The notes beneath the pieces were generated by a model. It did not search any database, had not been told where the DNA came from, and saw only the letters and a list, made by a program, of their open reading frames with translations. Shown here piece by piece: positions 51,378 through 61,142 of a stretch of 64,000 bases of DNA; position 1 is the first letter of the stretch; the number at the start of each line of letters is the position of its first letter. Origin of the DNA: Cyanobacteriota bacterium. GTDB lineage: Bacteria; Cyanobacteriota; Vampirovibrionia; Vampirovibrionales; Vampirovibrionaceae. The position numbers and the translations under genes are program-made. The DNA lies in the NCBI GenBank assembly GCA_019751815.1, contig JAIEMW010000004.1, positions 601,933 through 665,932 of the forward strand. Reading direction: 5' to 3'.

Positions 51378-51881
51378 ATCGCACCGACTAAGTTTCGCTT
51401 TAAATTACAGGCGGTCCTAGACTATCGAACGGAACAGGTGAATCGAGCCAGGCAGCAAGTGGCTGTTGAAGAACAGAAACGGCTGGCGATTCTCCACACC
51501 ATTGAGGCGCATGCGGATAACATCGCCAATGCCTTAGTGAGTTACCGAGAGACTGTGGAAATGCCTGGGTTTAACGTGGCACTGGTTCAAAATTTTACCC
51601 ATTTTTTGGACCGACTCAAAATGCAAAAACGGATCCAAGAACGTTTATTGGAAAAGCAAGACAAAAATGTCAGCCAGGCCAGAGAGACACTGAAATTTTT
51701 CTTGATGAAGCAAAAATCTCTAGAACTATTACGCGATAAAGCAGAGAGAGAATTTAAGACGCAACTAGAACACTTAGAACAGCAAGTACTCGAAGAGATC
51801 TCCCAAAATCGATATTACCGAGATGCTGTTGATAAAAAACGTCGGGATCAGAGAAAGAAAAAGGCACTCATTAGCGCATGA
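51378..51881 (+). CDS. fliJ: Flagellar export chaperone FliJ, probable AUC start
   Basis: 167 residues if translation begins at ATC 51378. AGGAGGT (51364-51370) lies 7 bases before it, and the protein would then start MAPTKFRFKLQAVLDYR, the normal FliJ N-terminus. The only conventional upstream start is GTG at 51318, without an SD, which would add 20 unlike residues. The rest is a long coiled coil (QVAVEEQKRLAIL, LKMQKRIQERLLEK, LEHLEQQVLEEI) ending in a basic tail, as in FliJ, which couples the export ATPase to the gate. It ends in an ATGA overlap with fliK. The family is clear, the AUC start is inferred. Confidence 0.85.
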   Translation: MAPTKFRFKLQAVLDYRTEQVNRARQQVAVEEQKRLAILHTIEAHADNIANALVSYRETVEMPGFNVALVQNFTHFLDRLKMQKRIQERLLEKQDKNVSQARETLKFFLMKQKSLELLRDKAEREFKTQLEHLEQQVLEEISQNRYYRDAVDKKRRDQRKKKALISA

Positions 51882-53884
51882 ACCTTCATTTAAACCACAT
51901 CATTGATCAATTGGTTTCCAGTCTTAGCCTGGTCCAACATGGTGGAAATGCACCAACTCGCAAAGCGTCCGAGCATGCTGAAAGCAAACAGTTTGCCACC
52001 GCCCTGAAAGCGGCATCCACCCCAGCCACAAAAGAGGTAAAAGAGACATTACCAAACACGCAAACCAAAGATGTTCAAAAACCAGACTCTCAAAAAAGCG
52101 CTCAAAACAGTTCCGAAAACAGTGCCAGTGAGAGTGCTTCAGAAGCGGTATCTAAAAAAACTGTCGCTGAAAATGATCACGATAAGCAAGAGCAAGAGAC
52201 TGGTCAACCTAGAGAAATCTCTAGTGATGCGGCTCAAGGGGTTGAATTGCTCACACCCCCTTTATTGGCTTTTTTAAATATACTTCCTCTAGCCCCGCAA
52301 GAAATACAACCGTCTCAAGTTTTTATTGAGGATCATTCCGGTTTTGATAGTTCTGTCTCAAGTATTTCAGCCGCGGCTATTCCTTCTGATATTCAGACGG
52401 ATACTCAAAATTTAGTGCAGGCTCTCTCAGAATTTGTGAGTACATCAGTCCGTCCCGATCAAAATCAATCTGATCAAAATTCAATCGGCTCACCACTGCC
52501 AGGTCTGTCTGGACAAATTACGTTAAGCCCAGAGCTGAAAACAGCCCTTGGCTCCAGTTTAAGTAACGAAGATATTGCGGCCATAGAGGCCCGTGTTCGG
52601 CAAAAACTCGCTGATGCGACTGAGGGTTTAAGACCACAATCTGAAGGCCTTCTTCAGACTTCTGTACCGGAATCTTCTGTTAAAATCTATCAAGAACTGT
52701 CTCCTCAAACACAGCAACCGCAGACATTACAACCATTTACAGAGCTAGCCCAACGACTGGTCTCCCAGAATGAAACAGGCGATAAATTAACTGGGAACAG
52801 ATTAACTGGGGCTGAAGGCGTTGCCGATATGATAGAAAAGCCCGTACTCACCTTGAATGCATCACTGAAAGCGGCACCGATTATTCAAGGGATTCTTCAA
52901 AAACAGGACGAGACGAAAGTGGTTTCACTCCCTGAGAAATGGGGCCAAGCACAACCAGTTAATCCCTATGCAACCCAAAATGCCACCCGCTTTTCCAGCG
53001 CACTGACTTTACCTGTGACGCCACAGGAACCGACAGAGACTCATTTGACTCTTTCTGCTGAGGCAGTGAATTCGAAATTCGCCTCAGCACTGTTAGAAGA
53101 TAAACCGGACGCTCCCTCTGAAAAATCGAATGGGGACACTTCTGGAGTATTTTCTTCTCAAGAATTTTCTTTAGATGCCACCATCGCCAGAGGGCAATTG
53201 GGAGCACAAACAAATGGGCTTGGTTCGTTAACCATGGCCGGCGGTATTTCGACGGATCAGAGCGTTCAAACGCCTTCTCCCTCTACACTGGTTAATTGGA
53301 CTCATGATTCGGTTGTGGATCAGGTCCAAGATAAAATTTCTCAATTTCAGGTGAATAGCGCCCGAAAAGAGATCAGTTTTAACTTAACACCCGATGATTT
53401 AGGAACCGTCAGAGTTCATCTCAACAGTACCAGCAATCATCAACTATCTGCTCGATTTATTGTTACTTCAGTTGAGGCACAATCAGCATTAGAGAATAAT
53501 GTGCATCAGTTAAAACAATCTCTTGAACAACAGGGAGTTCGAGTCGATCAAGTCAATATTGTTCTGGCTGGCGCGGCTGAGTCTAAAGTTGCTCACGGAA
53601 ATAATGCTTCCAATCAGCAAGATTTTTCAGGCAATCAACAACAAGATTCTACCAAAGAGCAGACCCGTGATTTTGATCAACGAAATCACCAAAACGAAGC
53701 CAGACAAGAATTAGCATCACAATTTCAAGAGAATCTTTTTAGAAGTGGCAATCAAGATATCCAGTATGACTGGAATAACTTGACACAGGCAGAACAGTCA
53801 CAACAAGAAAATACTTTAGCGCCAACCTCTGCCCCAGAATCAACCGTATTAAATGACAACGGCACGATAAATTTGACGATATAA
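51878..53884 (+). CDS. fliK: Flagellar hook-length control protein FliK
   Basis: 668 residues. A long, low-complexity Gln/Ser/Thr-rich N-terminal ruler (about 1-470) is followed by the conserved FliK C-terminal domain (about 480-580) with ARKEISFNLTPDDLGTVRVHL and LKQSLEQQGVRVDQVNIVLAG. A further Gln/Asn-rich tail follows. FliK measures hook length and switches the export substrate from hook to filament. Its start overlaps the end of fliJ by four bases (ATGA). Codon use is ordinary. Confidence 0.85.
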   Translation: MNLHLNHIIDQLVSSLSLVQHGGNAPTRKASEHAESKQFATALKAASTPATKEVKETLPNTQTKDVQKPDSQKSAQNSSENSASESASEAVSKKTVAENDHDKQEQETGQPREISSDAAQGVELLTPPLLAFLNILPLAPQEIQPSQVFIEDHSGFDSSVSSISAAAIPSDIQTDTQNLVQALSEFVSTSVRPDQNQSDQNSIGSPLPGLSGQITLSPELKTALGSSLSNEDIAAIEARVRQKLADATEGLRPQSEGLLQTSVPESSVKIYQELSPQTQQPQTLQPFTELAQRLVSQNETGDKLTGNRLTGAEGVADMIEKPVLTLNASLKAAPIIQGILQKQDETKVVSLPEKWGQAQPVNPYATQNATRFSSALTLPVTPQEPTETHLTLSAEAVNSKFASALLEDKPDAPSEKSNGDTSGVFSSQEFSLDATIARGQLGAQTNGLGSLTMAGGISTDQSVQTPSPSTLVNWTHDSVVDQVQDKISQFQVNSARKEISFNLTPDDLGTVRVHLNSTSNHQLSARFIVTSVEAQSALENNVHQLKQSLEQQGVRVDQVNIVLAGAAESKVAHGNNASNQQDFSGNQQQDSTKEQTRDFDQRNHQNEARQELASQFQENLFRSGNQDIQYDWNNLTQAEQSQQENTLAPTSAPESTVLNDNGTINLTI

Positions 53885-53908
53885 AACAGTAAGGAGTAAT
53901 GGTTCATC

Positions 53909-54328
53909 ATGGCTAACATCGGTAACATATTAGGTGTCTTGCAGAACGATACTGCGCAAGCAAACTACAAAGAAGGGCTTAAAAATTTAGGAAGCTCGAC
54001 GCTGAGTAAAGATGCTTTTCTAAGGTTGTATACTGCGCAACTGAGAAACCAAGATCCCACCAATCCCCAAGATAGCCAGCAGATTCTGGGGCAACAAGCA
54101 CAACTGGCTCAAGTCGAAAAATTAGATCAATTAAACAGTACTTTGCTGGTGACTTCTCAAATCAGCCAAGGTGCTGCCTTTGTTGGTAAAGATGTACAAA
54201 TCAGAAAAGATGACGGGTCCACTTTTAGAGGTCGTGTTGATAATGTCACTTTCTCAAACGGAGGTATCGGACTTCAGATAGGCGATCAAACCTACGCCTT
54301 GGGGAGCGTAGAAAAAATATTCGGTTAA
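53909..54328 (+). CDS. flgD: Flagellar hook-capping protein FlgD, short form
   Basis: 139 residues; common FlgD proteins are 200-250. The N-terminal signature LSKDAFLRLYTAQLRNQDPTNPQDSQ and LAQVEKLDQLN are intact. The beta region (QIRKDDGSTFRGRVDNVTF ... YALGSVEKIFG) seems to be the whole C-terminal part, so the usual larger FlgD Tudor/Ig-like insert is missing. It caps the growing hook. It follows fliK after 24 bases. Confidence 0.88.
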   Translation: MANIGNILGVLQNDTAQANYKEGLKNLGSSTLSKDAFLRLYTAQLRNQDPTNPQDSQQILGQQAQLAQVEKLDQLNSTLLVTSQISQGAAFVGKDVQIRKDDGSTFRGRVDNVTFSNGGIGLQIGDQTYALGSVEKIFG

Positions 54329-54383
54329 AAAATCAGGGTAATTAAGAGACGTTTAAGAGAGAGAACGGAGGTCATAAAATACT

Positions 54384-55565
54384 ATGTCACAAGGACTATT
54401 TGCTGCCGTATCTGGCATTCGCGCAAACCAGACCTGGCTTAATGTTATTTCCAACAACATTGCTAACTTAAACACCAGTGGATTTAAGGGAAGCGGCGTT
54501 GTTTTTGCCAATGTCTTTTCTAACACCATTACTGCAGGTACACCACCCAATGGGACTTTGGGCGGAACGAACCCCCGTCAAATTGGAAACGGGGTCCAAG
54601 TCGCTGATATTCCAACCAATTTTTCTCAGGGTTCAACCCAATTTACCGGACGATCCACAGATTCCTTGATCAACGGTGAAGGGTTCTATGCGGTAGAACG
54701 GGTTGATCAAAATTTAGGGACTTCTGCGTCAGCTTTTTACTTAACTCGTGCTGGAAGTTTCAGTTTGGATTCTAATGGCAATTTGGTTACTTCGGCTGGC
54801 AACCGTGCTCGAGGGACTTCACAAGTTTCTGGAAGCGATCCCAACGCAGTCGCAACAGTTAAAATTCCGCAAGAGTTTTTGATTGTAAAAGAAATAAACG
54901 CCACTGGTGCTATTGTCAATATCTCATACGGTCCCTTAGGTTCAGCTGTGCCAGCGCCTGGTGCCGGTAATACGCAAAATATCGCGCAAGTAAAACTGAA
55001 TAACTTCAGTATCGGTAGAGACGGAGGCATTGTCGCGACCTACTCTAATGGCGATCGTATTCTGGTCAGAACCGATGTTTCCACCATTAGTGCTGTCGAT
55101 CCGACACAGGCCCGTCGTCAAATTATTCACCTTCCTGCAGAAGGTGGCACTTACGCAGCCATTAACCAAGTGGCTTCGGATTCAGGCCCTGTGACTCAAT
55201 TTGCTGGACCTGGCGGTGCTAACGACTTGGTCTTCCTGAACGGCGCCAATACCGCAGGTCCACCAGATCCATTACAAGGGATGCAAATGCAGATCCAAAC
55301 CGCTACCGTTACAAACCCTGCTGGCTTGGTGTATGACAGTAATTCCAACTTTTTAGTGAGTGCCAACAGTGGGAATACCTATTTGGGAATTCCTGGTAGC
55401 GAAAACCGTGGAACACTTCAAGCCGGATCGCTTGAGGGATCAAACGTGGATGTCGCCGGTGAATTCACCAATATGATTGTGGCTCAACGTGGGTTGGATG
55501 CCTCCAGTAAGGTTATCAGAACCCAAAGTGAGGTACTGCAAACCATTATCAATATTGTTCAATAG
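54384..55565 (+). CDS. flgE: Flagellar hook protein FlgE
   Basis: 393 residues. The N-terminal rod/hook motif FAAVSGIRANQTWLNVISNNIANLNTSGF is clear in two consecutive parts, and the C-terminal DVAGEFTNMIVAQRGLDAS matches FlgE. It lies downstream of flgD in the usual order. The middle is Gly/Asn/Thr-rich and variable, as expected for the exposed hook surface. A good terminator follows. Confidence 0.93.
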   Translation: MSQGLFAAVSGIRANQTWLNVISNNIANLNTSGFKGSGVVFANVFSNTITAGTPPNGTLGGTNPRQIGNGVQVADIPTNFSQGSTQFTGRSTDSLINGEGFYAVERVDQNLGTSASAFYLTRAGSFSLDSNGNLVTSAGNRARGTSQVSGSDPNAVATVKIPQEFLIVKEINATGAIVNISYGPLGSAVPAPGAGNTQNIAQVKLNNFSIGRDGGIVATYSNGDRILVRTDVSTISAVDPTQARRQIIHLPAEGGTYAAINQVASDSGPVTQFAGPGGANDLVFLNGANTAGPPDPLQGMQMQIQTATVTNPAGLVYDSNSNFLVSANSGNTYLGIPGSENRGTLQAGSLEGSNVDVAGEFTNMIVAQRGLDASSKVIRTQSEVLQTIINIVQ

Positions 55566-55629
55566 CATATTGATAAATTATTTTCTGTAACTTCTCTGTT
55601 TATTTCTGAGCGTCTTCTTATTTACCAAG

Positions 55630-55663
55630 GCCGCCGTTGCATCCAATGGCGGCTTTATTTTTT
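55630..55663 (+). terminator. Terminator of fliJ-fliK-flgD-flgE
   Basis: Stem GCCGCCGTTG (55630-55639) and CAATGGCGGC (55644-55653) with a CATC loop and one G-T pair, followed by TTTATTTTTT. Confidence 0.9.
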
Positions 55664-55678
55664 GTGAAAAAACGAGCA

Positions 55679-56443
55679 TTATTTTTGAAGAATCCACACC
55701 ATTTTATCCGGTGTTTGTTGCGCTGAAAGAAATAACGGAATTTTTTCTAGAACTTGCCAATGATGGGCGCTAATAATGGTGTCAACGGATTCTTCAGTAA
55801 TACTTAAGTGTGAAATGGTACTTTCAAAGTGAACCAACTCGGCTTGATCAGTTTCAGTGTTTTGATGTTCTTGAAAGGAAAGCGTGGCTGTGGCGATTCT
55901 AGAGTCTGGATCGTAGGTAGTGTGGGTGGTAAGTAAATAACTCGGTCCCTCAAAACGATCTGGTAACGGGTCGGCCCAAATGGTTTCGTAAAGATTGGGA
56001 TGGTTTAAATCAAACACAAGGAGACTGCCCTCTTTGCAGTGAGATGACATATTGAGTAATACAGTTTCCAGTGTTTGGAGCGACTCCACATGATTGAGTG
56101 TGTCATAGACAGCAATACAGGCATCAAACTGCTTTTTGAGGTCAAAATGCCGCATATCACCGTGATGCCATGTGATGGGAAAATGAGGGGTGACCGCATT
56201 TTTAGTGTGTGCTTTTTTGCTGGCGATTTTTAGCAGTTCGCTGGATTGATCCAACCCTTCTAGCTGAAATCCTGCCTCTGCCAGTAATAAGGTAACGTTT
56301 CCCGTCCCACAGCCAATCTCTAAGACGGACTGAATGTTTGCTGTTCTGAATCTTTTGGTGATCAGCTGACCCATCACCGCGGCAAAATCCAGTGCTTCAG
56401 GCCAGTCGTAAAGATGTGCCCAATTGTCGTAAGCAGAGATCAT
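55679..56443 (-). CDS. Class I SAM-dependent methyltransferase
   Basis: 254 residues. Motif I VLEIGCGTGNVTLLLAEAG, acidic strand-2 end LEGLDQS, HHGDMRHF and motif IV FDACIAVYDTLNHV are all clear. The C-terminal half is the longer insert seen in Methyltransf_25-like enzymes that modify small molecules. The substrate is unknown. It ends 15 bases from the flagellar terminator and is divergent from the ABC ATPase. Confidence 0.82.
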   Translation of the reverse strand: MISAYDNWAHLYDWPEALDFAAVMGQLITKRFRTANIQSVLEIGCGTGNVTLLLAEAGFQLEGLDQSSELLKIASKKAHTKNAVTPHFPITWHHGDMRHFDLKKQFDACIAVYDTLNHVESLQTLETVLLNMSSHCKEGSLLVFDLNHPNLYETIWADPLPDRFEGPSYLLTTHTTYDPDSRIATATLSFQEHQNTETDQAELVHFESTISHLSITEESVDTIISAHHWQVLEKIPLFLSAQQTPDKMVWILQK

Positions 56444-56508
56444 CGTTGAGCCTGTGGTATTTCCTATTGATTGTCAAAACGGACTTTAGCATCGATAATC
56501 AGACCATT

Positions 56509-57612
56509 ATGGCACGCGTGATTCTAGATCAACTGAGGAAGTCCTTTGACCAACAAGAGATCGTCAAAGGGATTTCTCTCGATATACACGACGGCGAATT
56601 CGTCGTTTTTGTCGGCCCCAGTGGTTGTGGAAAAACCACGGTTTTACGGATGATTGCGGGGCTCGAGACGCCTACACAGGGAAAAATCCAGATTGGGGAC
56701 AGTGTGGTCAACGATATTCCTCCCAAAGACCGTGATATTGCCATGGTGTTTCAAAACTATGCACTGTATCCCCATATGAACGTGTTTGATAACCTGTCCT
56801 TTGGGTTGAAAATGCGGCAAATGCCCAAAAATGAGATTAACACCCGGGTGCAGACAGTGGCCCAAACACTGGGACTTTCAGAACTGTTGCAAAGAAAACC
56901 CAAGCAACTGTCTGGCGGACAACGTCAGCGGGTTGCTCTTGGCAGAGCGATTGTCCGTAACCCCAAAGTGTTTCTAATGGACGAGCCCCTGTCTAATCTC
57001 GATGCCAAACTTCGGGTGCAGATGCGCCTGGAAATTACAGAGTTACATCAGCGTCTGAAAACCACCACACTCTACGTAACACACGATCAGGTTGAAGCTA
57101 TGACCATGGGGCAGCGTATTGTGGTGTTTCATCAAGGGGTGATTCAACAGGTGGACGTCCCGTTAACCATTTATAATCAGCCAGCCAATTTGTTTGTTGC
57201 TGGGTTTATGGGACAGATGAATTGTCTCCAGACAGATCTCTCTGCGGCCAATCAGGTGGGTTCTCAGGCGGGCTCTATTGAGATTCAAGCAGTCCAGGAT
57301 GACCGCGCCTCGGTTTTTAGTATTCCATTACCAGCTACTGGAAATATCACGATGGCGATTCGCCCTGAGCATGTTTTGCTCAATCCATCTCAAGCAGACT
57401 CTCTCGCTGTTTCTGTGATGCCCCAGCGGATTGAAACATTGGGCAGTGAGACATGGATTCATGGTCACTGGTCTGTCTGCGGGCAATCGCAACCTGTGCT
57501 CTGGCGTGTGCCCTCAGAGGTTAATCCGACGGTGGGGGAGCGGTTTCATTTTTGGATAGAAGCCCGGCATTTATTGTGGTTTGATACCAACACGGGTCTT
57601 CGCATTCGCTAG
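56509..57612 (+). CDS. ABC transporter ATP-binding protein, MalK/UgpC-like
   Basis: 367 residues from ATG at 56509; the frame is open 39 codons upstream but overlaps the divergent methyltransferase. Walker A GPSGCGKTT (36-44), signature LSGGQ (134-138), Walker B FLMDEP (155-160), D-loop SNLDAKLR and switch His in YVTHDQVEAMTM. A C-terminal TOBE/MalK regulatory domain (about 240-367, MAIRPEHVLL) follows. Such ATPases energise sugar or glycerol-phosphate importers, but no permease or binding protein is nearby, so it may serve several importers. Confidence 0.9.
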   Translation: MARVILDQLRKSFDQQEIVKGISLDIHDGEFVVFVGPSGCGKTTVLRMIAGLETPTQGKIQIGDSVVNDIPPKDRDIAMVFQNYALYPHMNVFDNLSFGLKMRQMPKNEINTRVQTVAQTLGLSELLQRKPKQLSGGQRQRVALGRAIVRNPKVFLMDEPLSNLDAKLRVQMRLEITELHQRLKTTTLYVTHDQVEAMTMGQRIVVFHQGVIQQVDVPLTIYNQPANLFVAGFMGQMNCLQTDLSAANQVGSQAGSIEIQAVQDDRASVFSIPLPATGNITMAIRPEHVLLNPSQADSLAVSVMPQRIETLGSETWIHGHWSVCGQSQPVLWRVPSEVNPTVGERFHFWIEARHLLWFDTNTGLRIR

Positions 57613-57630
57613 TTTTCCGGCTGATGTGCG

Positions 57631-58542
57631 TTATGCAGCCATATTCCCAAGTTGCGCCATCGCCGCAATAATATTGGGGAATTGAGCGATCAGGATATCT
57701 TCGAGTTGGCCGGTGTCCATTTGATTCACCACTTCCACCAGGAATTTATCTGGCAACTGAGACAGAAACAGATCGATGATCATTTGATTCGGCACGACCT
57801 GGAAAGCTTCTAAAAAATTGGGTTTAGCGAGTTCGTCAAACATTTTGTAGATGTAAGCAAGACTCATATTGAGAAGCAAGCTTTTGTCTTGATCCACCAT
57901 CCCAAAAACCAGTGGAATCAATGCTTTAAAAGACAGTGATTTCATTCCGTCGAGAATAATATGCTTTTTCATGTTGCGCATCACGTTCAGCATTTCGACT
58001 TGAGACAAGTGGCTGACGTCTTTACCCACAATTTTTCCAAGCAGTTGTGCCAGGTATTTGGGATCCATGGTCTTAAAATGTTCAATCATCTTGGGCACGG
58101 TTAATTGCTTGGCCTGTAAGATGGCAAATAACTGACCCGTAGGCATCCGGCTGATGATATTGTCCAGCGGAATCACGCGCAGCATCATTTTAATGAGAAG
58201 CTCCATCGGCAGCAGACTGATCAGTGAGAGGAGCTTTTCTTTGGAGATTAAATTTAAGCCGTTAATCAGGAGCTGTTTGTCCATTAACCCCATTAAGCGC
58301 AGTAAATCCCCGCGTTGAAGAAGTCGAAGAAATAAACGCTTGTTCTGATCAAGGCGCAGCATGGCCAAAATCGCGCGAAGATCATTGGGATTGATTTGTT
58401 TCTCTTGAATGGCACGATCGGCACCCGTCCCTTTGACGAGGTCGTTTTCCATCACGATGCCGTTTAATCCCATCATTTCCACATAGGATGTCTGGGCAGA
58501 CAGGGCTAACGCCACATCTGAGTCAATAGCTTCGACGCGCAT
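57631..58542 (-). CDS. Helical-repeat protein, unrecognised
   Basis: 303 residues from ATG at 58542; GTG at 58581 would add 13. It is almost all helix, made of repeats of about 22-24 residues with alternating hydrophobic LLxxM/LLxxI faces (LLRLMGLMDKQLLINGLN, LLSLISLLPMELLIKMML). The pattern resembles FliG middle or MgtE N-terminal ARM-like repeats. No transmembrane segment or signal is clear. It lies beside an ABC ATPase and a large TPR gene. It could be a scaffold or rotor-like adaptor, but that is a guess. Confidence 0.6.
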   Translation of the reverse strand: MRVEAIDSDVALALSAQTSYVEMMGLNGIVMENDLVKGTGADRAIQEKQINPNDLRAILAMLRLDQNKRLFLRLLQRGDLLRLMGLMDKQLLINGLNLISKEKLLSLISLLPMELLIKMMLRVIPLDNIISRMPTGQLFAILQAKQLTVPKMIEHFKTMDPKYLAQLLGKIVGKDVSHLSQVEMLNVMRNMKKHIILDGMKSLSFKALIPLVFGMVDQDKSLLLNMSLAYIYKMFDELAKPNFLEAFQVVPNQMIIDLFLSQLPDKFLVEVVNQMDTGQLEDILIAQFPNIIAAMAQLGNMAA

Positions 58543-58800
58543 GCGGTCTTTGCTCTCCTCAATTTTATTGAATGAAGACACACAAGTGTCTAACTCTCTG
58601 GTTACACAAGAGATTCCGACAACTATCGTGGGAAGCTCTGTTCGTGTTCTCGTTCAAGTCGCCATAAAGTTCAATGGATGGAGGCGACTGTTACAAATCA
58701 CGTTATATTTCTTTGCAATTGAGGGGTGTGAACACCCGAATTAGGGTTTTTGCACAGGAGGGCGTTACAATAGTATTGAAATAATGGAGGAGCGCGGTTT

Positions 58801-61125
58801 ATGCACCAGAAACAGGGCTTATTATTTGGGAATGTTCCCTTTGTGCTGACCTCTGTTTTGACCACAGGTCTGGCATTAGTGGCTTTGCCTGTCATTGTTT
58901 TACCTGTTTCCTCCCCGACATGGGCTGAAACTACTCCGGCAGTAAAAATTACGCCACTCCAGCTTTCCACTCAGGCCTTAGCAGAAGAACGCTTGGGACA
59001 TAGAGATACGGCCGTTCAGCTGTACCGACAAGCCTTTGAAAAAGCACCAGACGATGTCCTACTGTGCGTGAAATTGGCAGCATTACTGGCCAATACTGGT
59101 CAATTGAATGAAGCAGTCAGCTTATATCAACGGGCCACAAGGATGGACAGTACGGACGGGATGCTTGAGTTGAGCCTGGGCAGCCTCTACGAGCAACGTG
59201 GAGAATTGACAGAAGCCAAGCAGGCTTATGCTCGAGCGCTTCAAAAATCCCCAGAGTACCTTTATACCTGGTTTAACTTGGCCAGAGTCAATGTTTTGCT
59301 CAAGGATTATGAGCAAGCCATAGACGGTTATGAACGTTTTTTAAAGGCCTACCCTGAGCAATTTGATGCCCAAAGACATTTGGCCCAACTTTATCTGGTG
59401 ACCCATCAAGATAACAAGGCAAAACAGGCATTTAGCCTGTTGAAACAAAATTATCCCAAGCGCTTTAGTGATTATTTGAGCTTAGCCAAAGCCCAAAACC
59501 GTTCAGATTCTCCTCAAGATGCCTTACTCTCACTGCAACAGGCGATAGCCAGAGAAGGCGATAAGGCCGATATCGCCGAAGAAATGGGGGTGGCGCATCA
59601 GATTTTGGGACAAAATGAGTTTGCAGTTCAGGATTTTGAACGCGCACTTGGAAAAAATCCCGGTAAATGGCACTTATATGAGCCCCTGGCTCAACTGTAT
59701 AGAGCCCAAGGACAAAAAAGCAAAGCTGTCGAAGCCGTTCAGGCTTTCTTGAAACAGGATCCCTCCAATGACCTGGCTCACCATTTACTGGCAGATTTGT
59801 GGGTGGAAACAGCCGCCTATGACAAGGCGATTCCTGAGCTGGATTACCTGTTGAAGCAGAGCGTCCAGGTTCCCAAAGGGGGATTTTCCTCTGAAAAAGA
59901 AAAACAGTCCTGGACAGAGCAACAATACACACTGAAAAAGCAACGAGCCTATGCTTTTCAAATGCGTAATATGCCGGGCGATTTAGAAACCGCGATCGGA
60001 TCTTATCAGGCCCTCCTCAATGAAAGTAGTTTTAAGCCCTGGTTAGACAAAGACCGGCAATTAAAAACAAATTTGGCGATTGCCTATCATCAAAACAAAC
60101 AGTGGGATTTGGCAACGCAGCTATATAAAGCTGTTCTAGAGTCGCAAATCCAAGATAAGCCTAATTTAAAAGAGTCTAAACAGGACAGACAAAAGCGTCT
60201 GGCAGGTATCAGCTCTCTGAAACAAGACTATGTGGCCGCATTGATGGCAGCAGCCGATGCCTGTGTCGCCGCTGGAACTCAATGTAATCCGGAGAAGGCG
60301 CAAAACAATTACCAAGAAGCCCTCCAGTGGGCGCCCAAAAATTACACCCCGGCCTTGTTGGGACTGGCAAGACTGACAGCCATTCAGCACAAACCCGAAG
60401 AGGCGATTTCCTGGTACCAAAAGATTTTGGTGATTGATCCCAAGCATCTGCCCGCTAGATTGGCCTTGGCAGAGCTATACCAGCAAACTGGACAGTCTGA
60501 TGCGTCTCTCACATTGTTACGCGGACTGCATCAGGATTTTTTTGCTGCCAATCCAGAGAAACCTGTCGTTGCGGTTAAGCCCAATAGTGAGGAAGAAAAA
60601 GCATTAAGGCTGCTGGCCTCACAATCCTTGGACAGGGGCGATCTGGAGATGGCCTTTTCCGTGTTTAAGGAACTGACTCAAATCCAACCCAGTGATCCTG
60701 TGCTTTGGTACGGCCTGGGATATACAGAGCAACAAAGGCAACACTTTCCAGAGGCCAAAATAGCGTATGAAACGGCGATCCACCTGAACAACCGGGATGT
60801 GCCTTCTTTATTTAATTTGGCCACGTTGTACGACCAATCGGGTGAGTGGCCAAAAGCCCAAGAGATGTACCGGCTGGTTTTAATTGCAGAACCAGACCGA
60901 AGTGATGCATGGTACGGCCTGGGTGTGGTGCATGACAAGCAACAACATTTTGAAGAGGCGTTGAATGCTTATCAACGGTATTTACAAGCCAACGTGGACA
61001 AGCCAAACCGCCCAGAATACTGGCAGCAAGCAGATGAGCGGATTAAGTTATTAAAAGATTATCTCAGCCGCAGTCGGGTAAAGCCAAACTCTTCAGAGGC
61101 CAAACCCAGCCCCAAAAAGACGTAA
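58801..61125 (+). CDS. Large secreted TPR protein
   Basis: 774 residues. GGAGGAG lies 8 bases before the ATG. A signal or anchor (about 13-40, ending TWAET) suggests export. At least fifteen TPRs run through the rest (for example AVQLYRQAFEKAPDDVLLCV and ALNAYQRYLQANVDKPNRPE). The middle (about 330-520) has longer loops and a CVAAGTQCNPEKAQ pair of cysteines. It ends with a Ser/Lys/Pro tail. It is probably a periplasmic or envelope scaffold. The next gene (MBL hydrolase) starts 17 bases later on the same strand. Confidence 0.85.
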   Translation: MHQKQGLLFGNVPFVLTSVLTTGLALVALPVIVLPVSSPTWAETTPAVKITPLQLSTQALAEERLGHRDTAVQLYRQAFEKAPDDVLLCVKLAALLANTGQLNEAVSLYQRATRMDSTDGMLELSLGSLYEQRGELTEAKQAYARALQKSPEYLYTWFNLARVNVLLKDYEQAIDGYERFLKAYPEQFDAQRHLAQLYLVTHQDNKAKQAFSLLKQNYPKRFSDYLSLAKAQNRSDSPQDALLSLQQAIAREGDKADIAEEMGVAHQILGQNEFAVQDFERALGKNPGKWHLYEPLAQLYRAQGQKSKAVEAVQAFLKQDPSNDLAHHLLADLWVETAAYDKAIPELDYLLKQSVQVPKGGFSSEKEKQSWTEQQYTLKKQRAYAFQMRNMPGDLETAIGSYQALLNESSFKPWLDKDRQLKTNLAIAYHQNKQWDLATQLYKAVLESQIQDKPNLKESKQDRQKRLAGISSLKQDYVAALMAAADACVAAGTQCNPEKAQNNYQEALQWAPKNYTPALLGLARLTAIQHKPEEAISWYQKILVIDPKHLPARLALAELYQQTGQSDASLTLLRGLHQDFFAANPEKPVVAVKPNSEEEKALRLLASQSLDRGDLEMAFSVFKELTQIQPSDPVLWYGLGYTEQQRQHFPEAKIAYETAIHLNNRDVPSLFNLATLYDQSGEWPKAQEMYRLVLIAEPDRSDAWYGLGVVHDKQQHFEEALNAYQRYLQANVDKPNRPEYWQQADERIKLLKDYLSRSRVKPNSSEAKPSPKKT

Positions 61126-61142
61126 ATTAGAGAGACTCCGAG

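Noticed and set aside
51118..51420. Frame of 100 codons before fliJ
   Set aside because: Basic, unlike any family, and partly overlaps the fliJ SD and start; likely chance.
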